From: a virus | Strand: one strand, 5' to 3' | Virus record (IMG/VR): IMGVR_UViG_3300042923_000407 | Span: 1 to 47,314 of that record | DNA: 47,314 nucleotides | Made by a program: the position numbers and the translations under genes | Shown here: one piece after another, positions 20,950 to 29,453 of the stretch | Position numbering within the stretch: position 1 is the first letter of the stretch | Layout of the letters: each line of letters starts with the position of its first letter | Notes under the pieces: model-generated | Told to the model about the DNA's origin: nothing | The model's database searches: none | What the model saw: only the letters and a program-made list of their open reading frames with translations

Positions 20950-21363
20950 TTGAGTGGAACTAAATCGTTAGTATTGTTTATGGTTTTAGCAGACGATGTC
21001 TCATACATAGGCACACAATCAAAAATGTTAGTATATAATCCACTTTGTTCTATTCGTACTATTCGTGGGAACGGGATTGTAATTAAACTTGCAATTGGAT
21101 TCCATATTTATTATAACGAGATCCGTACGATGGAAATAAAAATTATCGATCCTTCTGGAACCAGTGTGTATAGTGAAAGCATGAACCATTTTTTTGACAG
21201 TCAGAGAGAGAAGTACGGAGAAGAGTTTTACTTAGGAACGGCTGGTTTTACTGCTGATGAAGGTGTCAATTTTACTCAATCGGGACTACATAAAGCAGCA
21301 ATTTCTTTAAATAATCAATCGTTATTCGAAACACATTTCTATGTTGAAATGGTGGGTGTATAG
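20950..21363 (+). CDS. Hypothetical protein (DUF6941-like fold)
   Basis: A 137-residue, AT-rich protein starting at TTG behind AAGGGGATAAGT. The pattern LVLFMVLADDVSYIGTQSKM, then beta strands IKLAIGFHIYYNEI and EIKIIDPSGTSVYSES resembles DUF6941-type proteins, which begin with a similar ADD/CDD motif followed by a beta sandwich. The function is unknown. Its composition differs from its neighbours, which suggests cargo. Confidence 0.6.
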   Translation: MSGTKSLVLFMVLADDVSYIGTQSKMLVYNPLCSIRTIRGNGIVIKLAIGFHIYYNEIRTMEIKIIDPSGTSVYSESMNHFFDSQREKYGEEFYLGTAGFTADEGVNFTQSGLHKAAISLNNQSLFETHFYVEMVGV

Positions 21364-21439
21364 CGTGGGGACGCTAAGTTCAATTGACGATAAAAGGAAA
21401 AGAGCCTCCTTCCCTCAACCCAACGCACGGAGTATAATA

Positions 21440-21826
21440 ATGGAAGAACTAAATGCCCCTTGGCAACGTATAGCCGCAGGAGGTGACGGAAAATTGGATG
21501 ATTTAATGAAAGTACTCCTCGAGAAGATGGATAAAGACGCTAGAGAACGCGAGGAGCGATACCATCGAGACGCTCAAGAACGGGAAAAGAGATACCGCGA
21601 AGAAATGATGGAGCAGGATCGTCGTTTTCGTCAGGAAGCAAAAGATCGTGAAGAAAGAATACTGACCTCCATCGGTGAATTAAAAAAGGATATACGAAGC
21701 GAATTTGCAGAGATTAAAGAAGATACACGAACATCAAGAAACACTCTAGTCGCCCTGTCCGTTGCTACAATACTCGGAGTCGCCGCTATGGTCGTCGGGG
21801 CTTTAATTGCTTTATTTAATCAGTGA
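21440..21826 (+). CDS. Coiled-coil protein with C-terminal membrane anchor
   Basis: A 128-residue protein: an N-terminal head (MEELNAPWQRIAAGGDGKLD), a long charged coiled coil (about 25-90), and a C-terminal membrane segment (LVALSVATILGVAAMVVGAL). This resembles XhlA-like holin accessory proteins of Bacillus phages in layout, but it is on the opposite strand from the lysis genes. GGAGTATAATA precedes the ATG; the frame is open upstream to 21341. A strong terminator follows. A role in lysis or membrane exclusion is only inferred. Confidence 0.62.
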   Translation: MEELNAPWQRIAAGGDGKLDDLMKVLLEKMDKDAREREERYHRDAQEREKRYREEMMEQDRRFRQEAKDREERILTSIGELKKDIRSEFAEIKEDTRTSRNTLVALSVATILGVAAMVVGALIALFNQ

Positions 21827-21829
21827 TGT

Positions 21830-21868
21830 GATTCCCCGTGAGCGTTAGCCAGCGGGGAATCATTTTTC
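21830..21868 (+). terminator. Terminator between convergent operons
   Basis: GATTCCCCG and CGGGGAATC arms (21830-21838 and 21853-21861) followed by ATTTTT. It ends plus-strand transcription just before the convergent endolysin gene; the stem would also work on the other strand. Confidence 0.85.
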
Positions 21869-21882
21869 CATGCACATGTATT

Positions 21883-22734
21883 TTATTGTGTCACTTGCCC
21901 GGAAGCTTTTCTCAACTCATTCGCAAGGGCGTTTTGCCAATCCCGAAGCTGCAGCCAAGACGCTGCATCCCCCTTCCGCCCCTCCTGCTCTGCCAGCTTG
22001 CGCTCCTCCTCGGCGGTAAACCACATCTTGGACAGATACGAATCAATGATGTTGTTTGCGATGCCTTCCGGTAATTTTGCCATGTCTCCAGCCTCCGTTT
22101 CTTCGGCCGGCGGTGTCGTCAGCTCCCGCCAGTATTCCGTATCCATCTCGTTGAGGTCGACTTTCCCAGCGATGCCGTCCACACGCCCCGTCTCGCTGTA
22201 CTGGTGCATCGCCCAGCGCTCCCACGTCCCATTTGCCATCGGCTGATTAACGCCATAGTGCGCGATCCATAGAGGCCAGCGGGCGAGCTTGCCGCCCAGA
22301 TACGACCGAGCGAAGCTTGCGCCGGAATAGACCATGCAACGATGGCCGGTGCGCTGCTCGACCGTCTCCAGCCATTCATGGCACCAGTCGGTCAGGCGAG
22401 ACGGTCCAAGGTCCGCCGCCTCCCCCTCAACATCCAGCGCATAAGGCAGCGTCGCTGGAATATCGGCCACCTTCGCCAAAAAATATTCAGCTTCCTGCAT
22501 GGCTGTGTTAGGCGTCTCAGGGCGAGCGAAATGATAAAACCCAACTTCCAGACCTGCTGCATGAGCACCCAATACATTCTGAATAAACAAAGGATCAATG
22601 TAGCCAATCCCCTCCGTTGCCTTGATCATGACGCCCTTGACGCCGCTCGCCGCGACGGCCACCCAATCAATGGTTCCTTGATGACGGGATACGTCGATGA
22701 TGGGGATGTTTTCAGGGCTTCTTGTTTGCATCAT
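21883..22734 (-). CDS. GH25 endolysin (muramidase)
   Basis: A 283-residue lysozyme that cuts the glycan backbone of peptidoglycan to release phage. The GH25 fold is clear: IIDVSRHQGTIDW (Asp14), KATEGIGYIDP, GFYHFARP and the catalytic LDVEGE (Asp101, Glu103), then YSGASFARSYLGG and WIAHYG. The C-terminal 65 residues after ETEAGDMAK are helical and may bind the cell wall; they are not a standard repeat. GGGGAGG precedes this ATG, although the frame opens at 22827. The holin gene is upstream and overlaps. Confidence 0.92.
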   Translation of the reverse strand: MMQTRSPENIPIIDVSRHQGTIDWVAVAASGVKGVMIKATEGIGYIDPLFIQNVLGAHAAGLEVGFYHFARPETPNTAMQEAEYFLAKVADIPATLPYALDVEGEAADLGPSRLTDWCHEWLETVEQRTGHRCMVYSGASFARSYLGGKLARWPLWIAHYGVNQPMANGTWERWAMHQYSETGRVDGIAGKVDLNEMDTEYWRELTTPPAEETEAGDMAKLPEGIANNIIDSYLSKMWFTAEEERKLAEQEGRKGDAASWLQLRDWQNALANELRKASGQVTQ

Positions 22735-23188
22735 TTCCGTCCTCCCCTTTTTGTTTGAGCTGCTCCAAAAAACCGACAAGGGCTGGCGGGAGGTACACCC
22801 CCAACGGTCCAAGATTTTTAACCACACTCAGACCCTCCCGGCCAGCGTAGAAATAGATTGCCAGCGTGCGGAATATCGGCGAATTCCCTCCGACCCACGA
22901 ATCGCACATGGCTGCAATGGCGATGACCCCAACCAATATACCTTTGCGTACGCCACCCCAGAACATAACATCCAGGTCTAGCCTTTTATTGATCTTGAGT
23001 GCCCCAAGGACCCCCGTCACGTAATCCGCAACCATCAAGGCAACAAGAACCTTAAGCGCCGTGTCCCAGCCGCCGAGAGCCGACGCCAGAAGCCCGCCGA
23101 ATGCCGTCAAACCTCCGAACGCCGCCTCCTTGCCCGTGCTTCCAGCCGCTGCCGTCCAAATCGTAGATAGTGCCATTTTTGCCCCCAT
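22712..23188 (-). CDS. Phage holin (TcdE/Cph1 family type)
   Basis: A 158-residue membrane protein with three hydrophobic segments (about 30-45, LKVLVALMVADYVTGVLGAL and GVRKGILVGVIAIAAM) and the family hallmark ADYVTGVLGALKINKRLD. It forms membrane holes so that the endolysin can reach the wall. The frame extends to 23338, but GAGAGGGGCAAGGCA before the ATG at 23188 and the terminator upstream set this start. It overlaps the endolysin start by 23 bases. Confidence 0.9.
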   Translation of the reverse strand: MGAKMALSTIWTAAAGSTGKEAAFGGLTAFGGLLASALGGWDTALKVLVALMVADYVTGVLGALKINKRLDLDVMFWGGVRKGILVGVIAIAAMCDSWVGGNSPIFRTLAIYFYAGREGLSVVKNLGPLGVYLPPALVGFLEQLKQKGEDGNDANKKP

Positions 23189-23220
23189 TGCCTTGCCCCT
23201 CTCTTGCCCTATATGGGCAT

Positions 23221-23247
23221 AAAAAATAGCCCCGAAATCTTCGGAGC
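23221..23247 (-). terminator. Terminator between tail and lysis genes
   Basis: A GCCCCGAA/TTCGGaGC hairpin followed on the minus strand by TATTTTTTATG. It lies just before the holin gene, so lysis genes probably rely on readthrough or a promoter of their own. Confidence 0.65.
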
Positions 23248-23322
23248 TGAACTGAATTGGAATAGCCCCGATTGCTCGGGGCGTGGTGTTACGCTGTCGG
23301 CGACAAAATGTCTCCGTTCTCA

Positions 23323-23439
23323 TCATAGCCCAGAGCATACAAAATCAGCCCTGACCTGCTCTTTGTCCCGTTCAGGGACTTGTGCGAACGTCCGGCGTTT
23401 AGCAATGATAAGGCCGACAATAATATTAATAAGCGCCAT
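23323..23439 (-). pseudogene. CD1375-like tiny protein with apparent frameshift
   Basis: The frame from ATG (GGGAGG nine bases upstream) reads MALINIIVGLIIAKRRTFAQ VPERDKEQVR and then stops after ADFVCSGL. The +1 frame picks up LILYALGYDENG and runs to a TAA at 23289-23291, which together restores a typical CD1375-family protein (GRRTxxxVP, then LGYDENG). So there is either an extra G in AGGGCTG, a programmed +1 shift, or decay. A similar intact gene lies just upstream. Confidence 0.6.
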
Positions 23440-23495
23440 GTACCTTTCACCTCCCTTCCTGTATCCGAATATCCACAACAAAAAACGCAACATGA

Positions 23496-23642
23496 TTATC
23501 CGCCCCCTTGGGGCCGATCTGTTGCGTTCAAGGCAGTTTCGACTTCCGTTCTCAAATGTGCCGGAACATCATCCAAAGTCCGTCTTCCTGCTTTAATGAG
23601 TTGTACAGATAACGCGACCATTCGTTCATCTAAACTATTCAT
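23496..23642 (-). CDS. Tiny CD1375-like phage protein
   Basis: A 48-residue protein, MNSLDERMVALSVQLIKAGR then RTLDDVPAHLRTEVETALN. It shares the GRRTxxxVPxxxRxxV pattern with the next gene and with the CD1375-type proteins found near XkdX in phage tail-fibre regions. Its ATG overlaps the stop of the preceding gene (ATGA). Function is unknown. Confidence 0.68.
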   Translation of the reverse strand: MNSLDERMVALSVQLIKAGRRTLDDVPAHLRTEVETALNATDRPQGGG

Positions 23643-24229
23643 GCCGGATCACCTCCAGCCTGAAGATCTAGCACCATGAGGTAGACATCAAAGAGCGCGT
23701 CCATCGTGTCGAGATTATTGATCTTACTTGCGGACAACTCCGTTTCCAACCTCGCTATCTTCTGAGTGTCAGTCTCCGGCCGAGGGGCATTACGGATAGC
23801 GTCGATTTCCTCCGGCGTCAGCCCCTCGGTCCAGAAAGACCGTAAATTAACGGTCGCTGGCGGCTGTGGCGCAGGTTCTTCGCTTTCCGGATCGTACTCG
23901 GCCAGCGCGGCATGATAGGCCGCCAGCGCCGTCTCATACGCTTCGATCGCGGCTTGCCACGCTGTAACGTCGTATCGAAACTTTGTATCTATTGCCGAGA
24001 ATCCCGTAGGAAAAGGTACTGCTACGCGGTAACCGACGAGTATTAATGCGGGTGGCTCCTGTTCCTCTTCTTCCGGCTGTTCCGGTGTTCCTTCGCCTTC
24101 TTCTTCGTCCTCTTCCGGCTCGGGGATCGGCTCCGGTTCGTAGATAGGCGTTACACCGTAAGTGTCGTGGGGTACGTGTACCGTGTCCACGTTATAACCG
24201 TCAATGTCGACTACGATTGCTTCTTTCAT
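23639..24229 (-). CDS. Tail-fibre-associated protein (XkdW-like context)
   Basis: A 196-residue protein: MKEAIVVDIDGYNVDTVHVP at the start, a proline- and glutamate-rich linker (about 30-60), then helical segments and a C-terminal coiled coil (TQKIARLETELSASKINNLD). This layout is common for the gene following a tail fibre, as an assembly or attachment factor. GGAGGAACTCCAC precedes the ATG; the earlier in-frame ATG at 24271 lies inside the fibre gene. Confidence 0.65.
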   Translation of the reverse strand: MKEAIVVDIDGYNVDTVHVPHDTYGVTPIYEPEPIPEPEEDEEEGEGTPEQPEEEEQEPPALILVGYRVAVPFPTGFSAIDTKFRYDVTAWQAAIEAYETALAAYHAALAEYDPESEEPAPQPPATVNLRSFWTEGLTPEEIDAIRNAPRPETDTQKIARLETELSASKINNLDTMDALFDVYLMVLDLQAGGDPA

Positions 24230-24245
24230 GTGGAGTTCCTCCTCT

Positions 24246-26894
24246 TTAATATATAGAGAACGATATATCATTAAGGGCTGTATATTTTGGACCGCCTCCA
24301 GTCGTACCGAAAGTCACAGAACCATCTATACCAACGGATACTCGTACATATATATCGACATCCTCCAAATCTCCCGCAGCGACTAGTGTTGTAACGCGTC
24401 CTTTCGGTCTATATCCTTGCGGCAGCCGCATGATAACAGTTCCAGCAGTCGTTATCCCATCTTTAATAAGTCCACGGAAAGTAACTATACCGTTATCATC
24501 TTTTCTGTAACCAAGAGTCGGATAATCGTTATCTACATACTCAACCCACTCATTCAGCAATGTTGGCGTAATCCATTGCGGCTGCTGGCGCTGGGCCTTC
24601 GTGTTCTCGACGGCCGATACCCTCGCGGCGATATCCGTTACCGCGTCGACCATATCGTCTACCGTTTCCTTGATGTTCGGCGTGACCGTGCCGCTGATCG
24701 ATAACGGAGCGATACCGAGTTTGTACGTGTCGAGTGCGAGATAGGTCGTGCTGTACGCGGATGCTTGGTCAAAATTGGCGTTGGACGTTTGCGCAATGAC
24801 CCCGCCATAGCCCCCCGTAGTCGATACATCGGTATAAGACCATAGCAAGTCCCGATTGCCGTCCCTGTAGATGCTCTCATACCGTCTTACTCGGTATTTC
24901 GTACGGGTTTGCTCAAGCGGCCCACCGCTGGACCAGTTGTTTATATTCCATTTGCTGAAACTATCAAGCGCTGGCGCGACAGCCTCCCGCAACACAACCC
25001 CGGTTCCCATCTCGATCTGATTCGCGCCGTCGTGTAGCATCAACTCGCCCTCGTAACGCAACGCCTCATCAACGGATTGCGCAAGCTGATATGTCAACGT
25101 AGCCCATCCGGACCACCCCGGCGCTTTATTGGCCGCGACGTAGGCTTCCGTTTGCGTCGGCGCATCGAGTCCGTCAAGGATCGATACCCACGCGGTATAG
25201 GCCGTTCCGTTGTTGCCGGACGCTTTCCATCCGTTCATGAGCGCCTTTATTGCGTTTGCGTTCGGGGCGAGCGATTCGGTCCAGCCGGAATCAGAATCAG
25301 CGACGGTAAGATACACGTTGTTATCCGACCACACTAAAAACTGATCCGCAGCCGATGCGGAGGCACTGTTTAATAGTGGCTTACCATCAAACTTAATCGC
25401 GTTTCCGCTCTCTGCAACTTGGTTTTGGACGGCAGCCACCGCTTTTACACGCTTAAATCCGGCATCATCGGAGTCGGCAACATAAGCCAACGAACCGTCC
25501 AGCGTGATCGCCTTGCTAAACCTCCGCACAATCCTCGGCTTACCGCTGGCGTCCATATAGACCTCATCCGCCACGCTGCCGTCTACGTTGGATTTCGCCT
25601 GTATGTCGGGCAGATACAGGTAGGACGGGTTTTGCGGCTCGAACGGTGTAGCGACGGAGCCGAGTTCGAGCTGCCAATTCGAGAACGAAAATGTACCAGC
25701 CGAATTATTTGTGAAGTACAGGCGAAGCGTCGCACCAGCAGATGGAATCGTCAAGGCGGTGTTTCCGCTTGAAGCAAGTATAGTTGAATACCCCTCGATG
25801 GTCGTTCCACTAGCGTCCAATACACTCCTACCAACCCTCGCATCTGTACCGTTTAATATTGCCTGTATATTGTACGTTTGACCACCAATTACGGGTATAT
25901 CAAGCGTACTTGATGCACTCGCCGCCGTCGCGTTAAGCGTCAACTCATACGGCCCCGTCACGTTTGCATTCGCGTGCAACGAATCCGGCCGATCCGCCAG
26001 CAGATTCTTCCCCGGATTACGCACATACACCGCATTGACGTGTTGCGCCGAGTCTACGTACGGCCAACGTGCGGCGATCTGTTCGGCGGTCATCGTGTCG
26101 ATTGCGGTGTATTCGGCTGCGGTGATTTCGTAAATGGACACCTCATCGAAATACGCGGTCAACGTGCCAGTTGACCCAGCACCGACTAGCAGCCGGAAAC
26201 CGTCCGTCGTAATCGTATTGGACGCAGGTATCTTGATTTTAAGTAACTGCCACGATCCAATCTGTGCGGTGTTGGTGATAACTTTATAGCGTACATCAAA
26301 CGTGCCTAGGTCTCTTATCGATACTTCCAGTTCGCCGTCTGTATATGACTCAATATATACCCACGCAAGGGCGAGATATTGTTTACTGGTTTCCAATTTG
26401 TAAGTGTAGTCCCTATAAACGTAACTACCGGCGGATACCGTAGGCGCTACCTTTAGAGACGATAGTCCTGACCGTTTATATGTCGTAGATAACTCGGGAG
26501 TCATTCCGGCAGGAGTCCACCCGGTAAGAGTTTCAAACCCTCCGTCGCGCCCCGGTATATTAAACAACGTCCGCCCCTTAAACGTAAGCGACTTAAACCG
26601 CGATTTACGCTCCGCTGTTACTACGCTTACCCCTTGATTGATGGTTATGGGGGTACTGGGGGCTGCGGATAGATTGTCCTGGACGACATCGAGTTCGGCG
26701 TCAACAGCGTCCAGTGCTGTTTTCTCCGCGGCCTTCTGTTGCAATTCTTGGATCGATTCATAGGTCTTGTTATGGAGCCAATTGAAATAATCCGCCGGCG
26801 GCTTCTGTTTTGGGGCCCATCCATCCGTTTTCAATCCCTCCGGCGGCTCGGTCCCTGCGTTGCTCCAGCGTGGTGGTAGTTTATCGAACGCCAT
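24246..26894 (-). CDS. Tail fibre / receptor-binding protein
   Basis: An 882-residue protein. The N-terminus (MAFDKLPPRWSNAGTEPPEG, then PPADYFNWLHNKTYESIQEL) is the baseplate-attachment part of Firmicutes phage fibres. Two carbohydrate-binding-like beta sandwiches follow (about 100-260 and 290-415, each with the GxSSLKV/NWQLELG style), then a pyocin-knob-like region with GWATLTYQLAQ. A C-terminal coiled coil (VDAVTDIAARVSAVENTKAQ) and tip region end it. It likely determines host binding. Confidence 0.85.
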   Translation of the reverse strand: MAFDKLPPRWSNAGTEPPEGLKTDGWAPKQKPPADYFNWLHNKTYESIQELQQKAAEKTALDAVDAELDVVQDNLSAAPSTPITINQGVSVVTAERKSRFKSLTFKGRTLFNIPGRDGGFETLTGWTPAGMTPELSTTYKRSGLSSLKVAPTVSAGSYVYRDYTYKLETSKQYLALAWVYIESYTDGELEVSIRDLGTFDVRYKVITNTAQIGSWQLLKIKIPASNTITTDGFRLLVGAGSTGTLTAYFDEVSIYEITAAEYTAIDTMTAEQIAARWPYVDSAQHVNAVYVRNPGKNLLADRPDSLHANANVTGPYELTLNATAASASSTLDIPVIGGQTYNIQAILNGTDARVGRSVLDASGTTIEGYSTILASSGNTALTIPSAGATLRLYFTNNSAGTFSFSNWQLELGSVATPFEPQNPSYLYLPDIQAKSNVDGSVADEVYMDASGKPRIVRRFSKAITLDGSLAYVADSDDAGFKRVKAVAAVQNQVAESGNAIKFDGKPLLNSASASAADQFLVWSDNNVYLTVADSDSGWTESLAPNANAIKALMNGWKASGNNGTAYTAWVSILDGLDAPTQTEAYVAANKAPGWSGWATLTYQLAQSVDEALRYEGELMLHDGANQIEMGTGVVLREAVAPALDSFSKWNINNWSSGGPLEQTRTKYRVRRYESIYRDGNRDLLWSYTDVSTTGGYGGVIAQTSNANFDQASAYSTTYLALDTYKLGIAPLSISGTVTPNIKETVDDMVDAVTDIAARVSAVENTKAQRQQPQWITPTLLNEWVEYVDNDYPTLGYRKDDNGIVTFRGLIKDGITTAGTVIMRLPQGYRPKGRVTTLVAAGDLEDVDIYVRVSVGIDGSVTFGTTGGGPKYTALNDISFSIY

Positions 26895-26904
26895 TGTATC
26901 CCTC

Positions 26905-27543
26905 CTATATCGGCAAGTCTTGACTGTTAGGGCTGAATGCGGCGCCGAAAAAGCCGCCCACGGTCCCCGTCAAGTCGGAGAACCCATGGTCCTCGTCTTC
27001 AACAATGGACAGCCCGTCCGCATATTGAAAGGTCCCTTCGAGCTCGATCACGTCCACTCGGACGCCTGCGGCTACCGTCCTTTTGACGATCCGTGCGAAC
27101 TGGTAGACGTCCATGCCCACCTGCAGCAATCGCTCAATCGGGACCTGAATAATGGATATGGCAGCCGGCTCCGGATCTACCGAATCGTTATATTTCTCGG
27201 TTATCTTGATCTCCGAATAGTCGGCATCGAGTGCCAAGGCAATAACACGGATGATCGTATTGATGTCTGCCGTCGATAGGTTCCGGGCCACCTTGGACTT
27301 GATCAGTATGCGATAGATCGGGTCCGTCGCCACTCCGCGGGCTTGTCCAACGTTATCGCCGATCCGGTCCAGCGTTGTGCCTTCGGCTTGGTCGACATCG
27401 CGCCATAGCCGTACACGCTCATTGGTCTCCTGTAGCTTCGCGAACTGACTGGCCATGATCTGACATAGCTTCCCGATGTTGCTGTTGGGATTCTTCGTGA
27501 AAACGTCTGTCAGCCTTCCAATGATGTCTCCGACATTAATCAT
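26905..27543 (-). CDS. Baseplate protein, DUF2612-like
   Basis: A 212-residue protein downstream of gpJ, starting MINVGDIIGRLTDVFTKNPN. The pattern WRDVDQAEGTTLDRIGDNVG QARG then YRILIKSKVARNLSTADI matches DUF2612 baseplate proteins, which fill the gpI position and link the fibre to the baseplate. The start overlaps the gpJ stop (ATGA); the frame upstream to 27621 is probably not used. Confidence 0.8.
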   Translation of the reverse strand: MINVGDIIGRLTDVFTKNPNSNIGKLCQIMASQFAKLQETNERVRLWRDVDQAEGTTLDRIGDNVGQARGVATDPIYRILIKSKVARNLSTADINTIIRVIALALDADYSEIKITEKYNDSVDPEPAAISIIQVPIERLLQVGMDVYQFARIVKRTVAAGVRVDVIELEGTFQYADGLSIVEDEDHGFSDLTGTVGGFFGAAFSPNSQDLPI

Positions 27544-28715
27544 GCGCTCACCACCGTTATCAACGTGTTTGCCGTCTGCGCGACCTCCTGCGGATCGATT
27601 GCTATATTTGCCTGAGTCCATGTCGTACCGTTCAGGGATAGCTCGATAGTTACGTCCTCGACTCCTGGGACGCTGTATGCCGCCGCATACAGGCGGGAGT
27701 AGACAACGTCGTCGCCCATGTTCAGGCCCACATAAAGCTGTCCAGTTGTAGCCTCACCGCCGACGTACCTGACAAAGGCGTTCGTCATCTGCGTATCCCC
27801 ATCGATCGGATACATCGCATTCTTGGTAACGGTGGCTTTTATGTGGATGTTTATTTCGGCAGCATAGCTAAATTTGATCGTATGCGGATTTCCCGAGAGG
27901 TCGTTCACAGAGACGCTTTGCGATCCGTAGGATTCGATTCCTGCTGCTTTACTTTTCAGGATAGCCTCACCTATGTCGGCAGCAGCGCCGCCCAATACAT
28001 ACGCCTCGAACGACTTTGGCGGCCGTCCGGCACCATCCGTTACACTGGTGTCGTTTTCAATGACCGTTGCTGCCCGGACAGCTGCAACTCGCAAGATCGC
28101 AGCACGAATCGCATCGATTGTCGCAGCTCCACCGCCGGCAAGGGAGTCCGTCCACTTATCCCGGAGCTCCAAGTCAGTTTCCTTGTCTTGCCCTCCACTG
28201 GTCGCCGCGGCATTATTCACGCTCGTCACATTGGCATCAGGGTTTACGATGACTACAATCGTATTCGCCGCCACGTTGCTGCCCGTGCCCGCCTCGAGCG
28301 CTTGGATCGTCCCGGATCCACTCCCAGAACCGTTAAGCACGATCGGCTGCAGCGTCTCGAACACGATCCCAGATGACGTAGATATTCGGAACCCGGATGG
28401 CACCGTATATCCGGCGACGCCTGTTACCTGCAACGTGCCCTGCGCCCAGGTGGACAAGTTTCTGGTAATGCCGACCTGCGGCGCCAAGCGATCGAGTTGC
28501 ACCCCATCCGCAGAGTTTTTATATGCCGAGTAGTACGACGCCTCTGAGCCCTGCCAGGCTTTATTGAGGAACCATGCAAAGATACGAAGGATCCGGCCCA
28601 AAAAAGAGCGCTCGGAGGTGTTCGCTGTTTCTCCATACTTCACTTTTGCTTCTGCCTCAACCTCTGCATAAAGTTCATCATAAGTTGGCCGCTTAAAGCC
28701 ATTAGCATCAAGCAT
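27540..28715 (-). CDS. Baseplate J family protein
   Basis: A 391-residue baseplate wedge protein. The N-terminus (FKRPTYDELYAEVEAEAK, AYKNSADGVQLDRLAPQVGI) and the middle (GTLQVTGVAGYTVPSGFRIS, ATSGGQDKETDLELRDKW) are typical gpJ features. It assembles with the gp25-like and gpI-like neighbours to form the contractile baseplate. It overlaps both neighbours by a few bases. Confidence 0.92.
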   Translation of the reverse strand: MLDANGFKRPTYDELYAEVEAEAKVKYGETANTSERSFLGRILRIFAWFLNKAWQGSEASYYSAYKNSADGVQLDRLAPQVGITRNLSTWAQGTLQVTGVAGYTVPSGFRISTSSGIVFETLQPIVLNGSGSGSGTIQALEAGTGSNVAANTIVVIVNPDANVTSVNNAAATSGGQDKETDLELRDKWTDSLAGGGAATIDAIRAAILRVAAVRAATVIENDTSVTDGAGRPPKSFEAYVLGGAAADIGEAILKSKAAGIESYGSQSVSVNDLSGNPHTIKFSYAAEINIHIKATVTKNAMYPIDGDTQMTNAFVRYVGGEATTGQLYVGLNMGDDVVYSRLYAAAYSVPGVEDVTIELSLNGTTWTQANIAIDPQEVAQTANTLITVVSA

Positions 28716-29064
28716 TGATGTCCACCTCCTCCTCGACCGTATTGCCGTCGGCCGCCGTCGCCTTAAAGGAAACCATCAACTTTCGTGCCTTCGTGTCCTT
28801 AGCAAACTGGACCTCGTCAACCGTTCGAATCCGGTCTTCCTGCATAACGGCCCGAACTGTCTCTGCTCGCATGGCTTCCTGATTGGGCGATTTTCCGACG
28901 AACAGCGAGTGATCCATCCCAACATCCGGGTTCAGGAACCACTCTCCCTGATTCGTCTGCATGCCGATATATACGCTCTGCCGGAGCTCGTCTGGACCTT
29001 CCACAATTAAAAAATCGCCCTTATCCATGGCGATGTCGTCGTCCTGTAGTTTGAAATCCATCAT
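28708..29064 (-). CDS. Baseplate wedge protein, gp25/DUF2634-like
   Basis: A 118-residue protein, MMDFKLQDDDIAMDKGDFLI followed by VEGPDELRQSVYIGMQTNQG EWFLN, the gp25/XkdS-type pattern in which a wedge protein contacts gpJ. C-terminal strands end DGNTVEEEVDINA. It lies directly upstream of gpJ, as in PBSX-type myoviruses. Confidence 0.85.
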   Translation of the reverse strand: MMDFKLQDDDIAMDKGDFLIVEGPDELRQSVYIGMQTNQGEWFLNPDVGMDHSLFVGKSPNQEAMRAETVRAVMQEDRIRTVDEVQFAKDTKARKLMVSFKATAADGNTVEEEVDINA

Positions 29065-29453
29065 ATAACCATCACCCCCAAAATAACGGCGTCGTTAATA
29101 TTATGGTGCCGATCGCTATCCGGCGACACGACTTGACCGGGGGCTGCCAGTACGGCGTCCAACGCACGCTCCGAGAAGGCCACAAAGACGACATCGCCCG
29201 GCTGGTAGACCGGAGTATAGTCATAGGTGTCTGACGAGCCATTGATTCGAAAACGCTGCGAGAGGACTGGGACGTTCTCCACGAGCGCCATTGGTCCCGG
29301 AGGCTTCCCGTACTCTTTACTCATATAAAGGGGTTGTACGGTAGCCCGCCGGCGCCCCTCGTCATAGCTCACCACCCGGCAAGGCATCGCGGTATGCAGG
29401 TTGAGCAGCTTTTCCCGGATAAATCCGCCCAAGAACTTATCAGCCTCCGACAT
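29061..29453 (-). CDS. Gp138-like baseplate spike protein
   Basis: A 130-residue protein, MSEADKFLGGFIREKLLNLH, TAMPCRVVSYDEGRRRATVQ PL: the N-terminal OB-like domain of Gp138-type membrane-piercing spike proteins. YQPGDVVFVAFSERALDAVL fits the second strand set. It forms the tip of the tail tube. The frame extends to 29807, but the ATG at 29453 matches the family start and overlaps the previous gene by only 14 bases. Confidence 0.8.
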   Translation of the reverse strand: MSEADKFLGGFIREKLLNLHTAMPCRVVSYDEGRRRATVQPLYMSKEYGKPPGPMALVENVPVLSQRFRINGSSDTYDYTPVYQPGDVVFVAFSERALDAVLAAPGQVVSPDSDRHHNINDAVILGVMVI

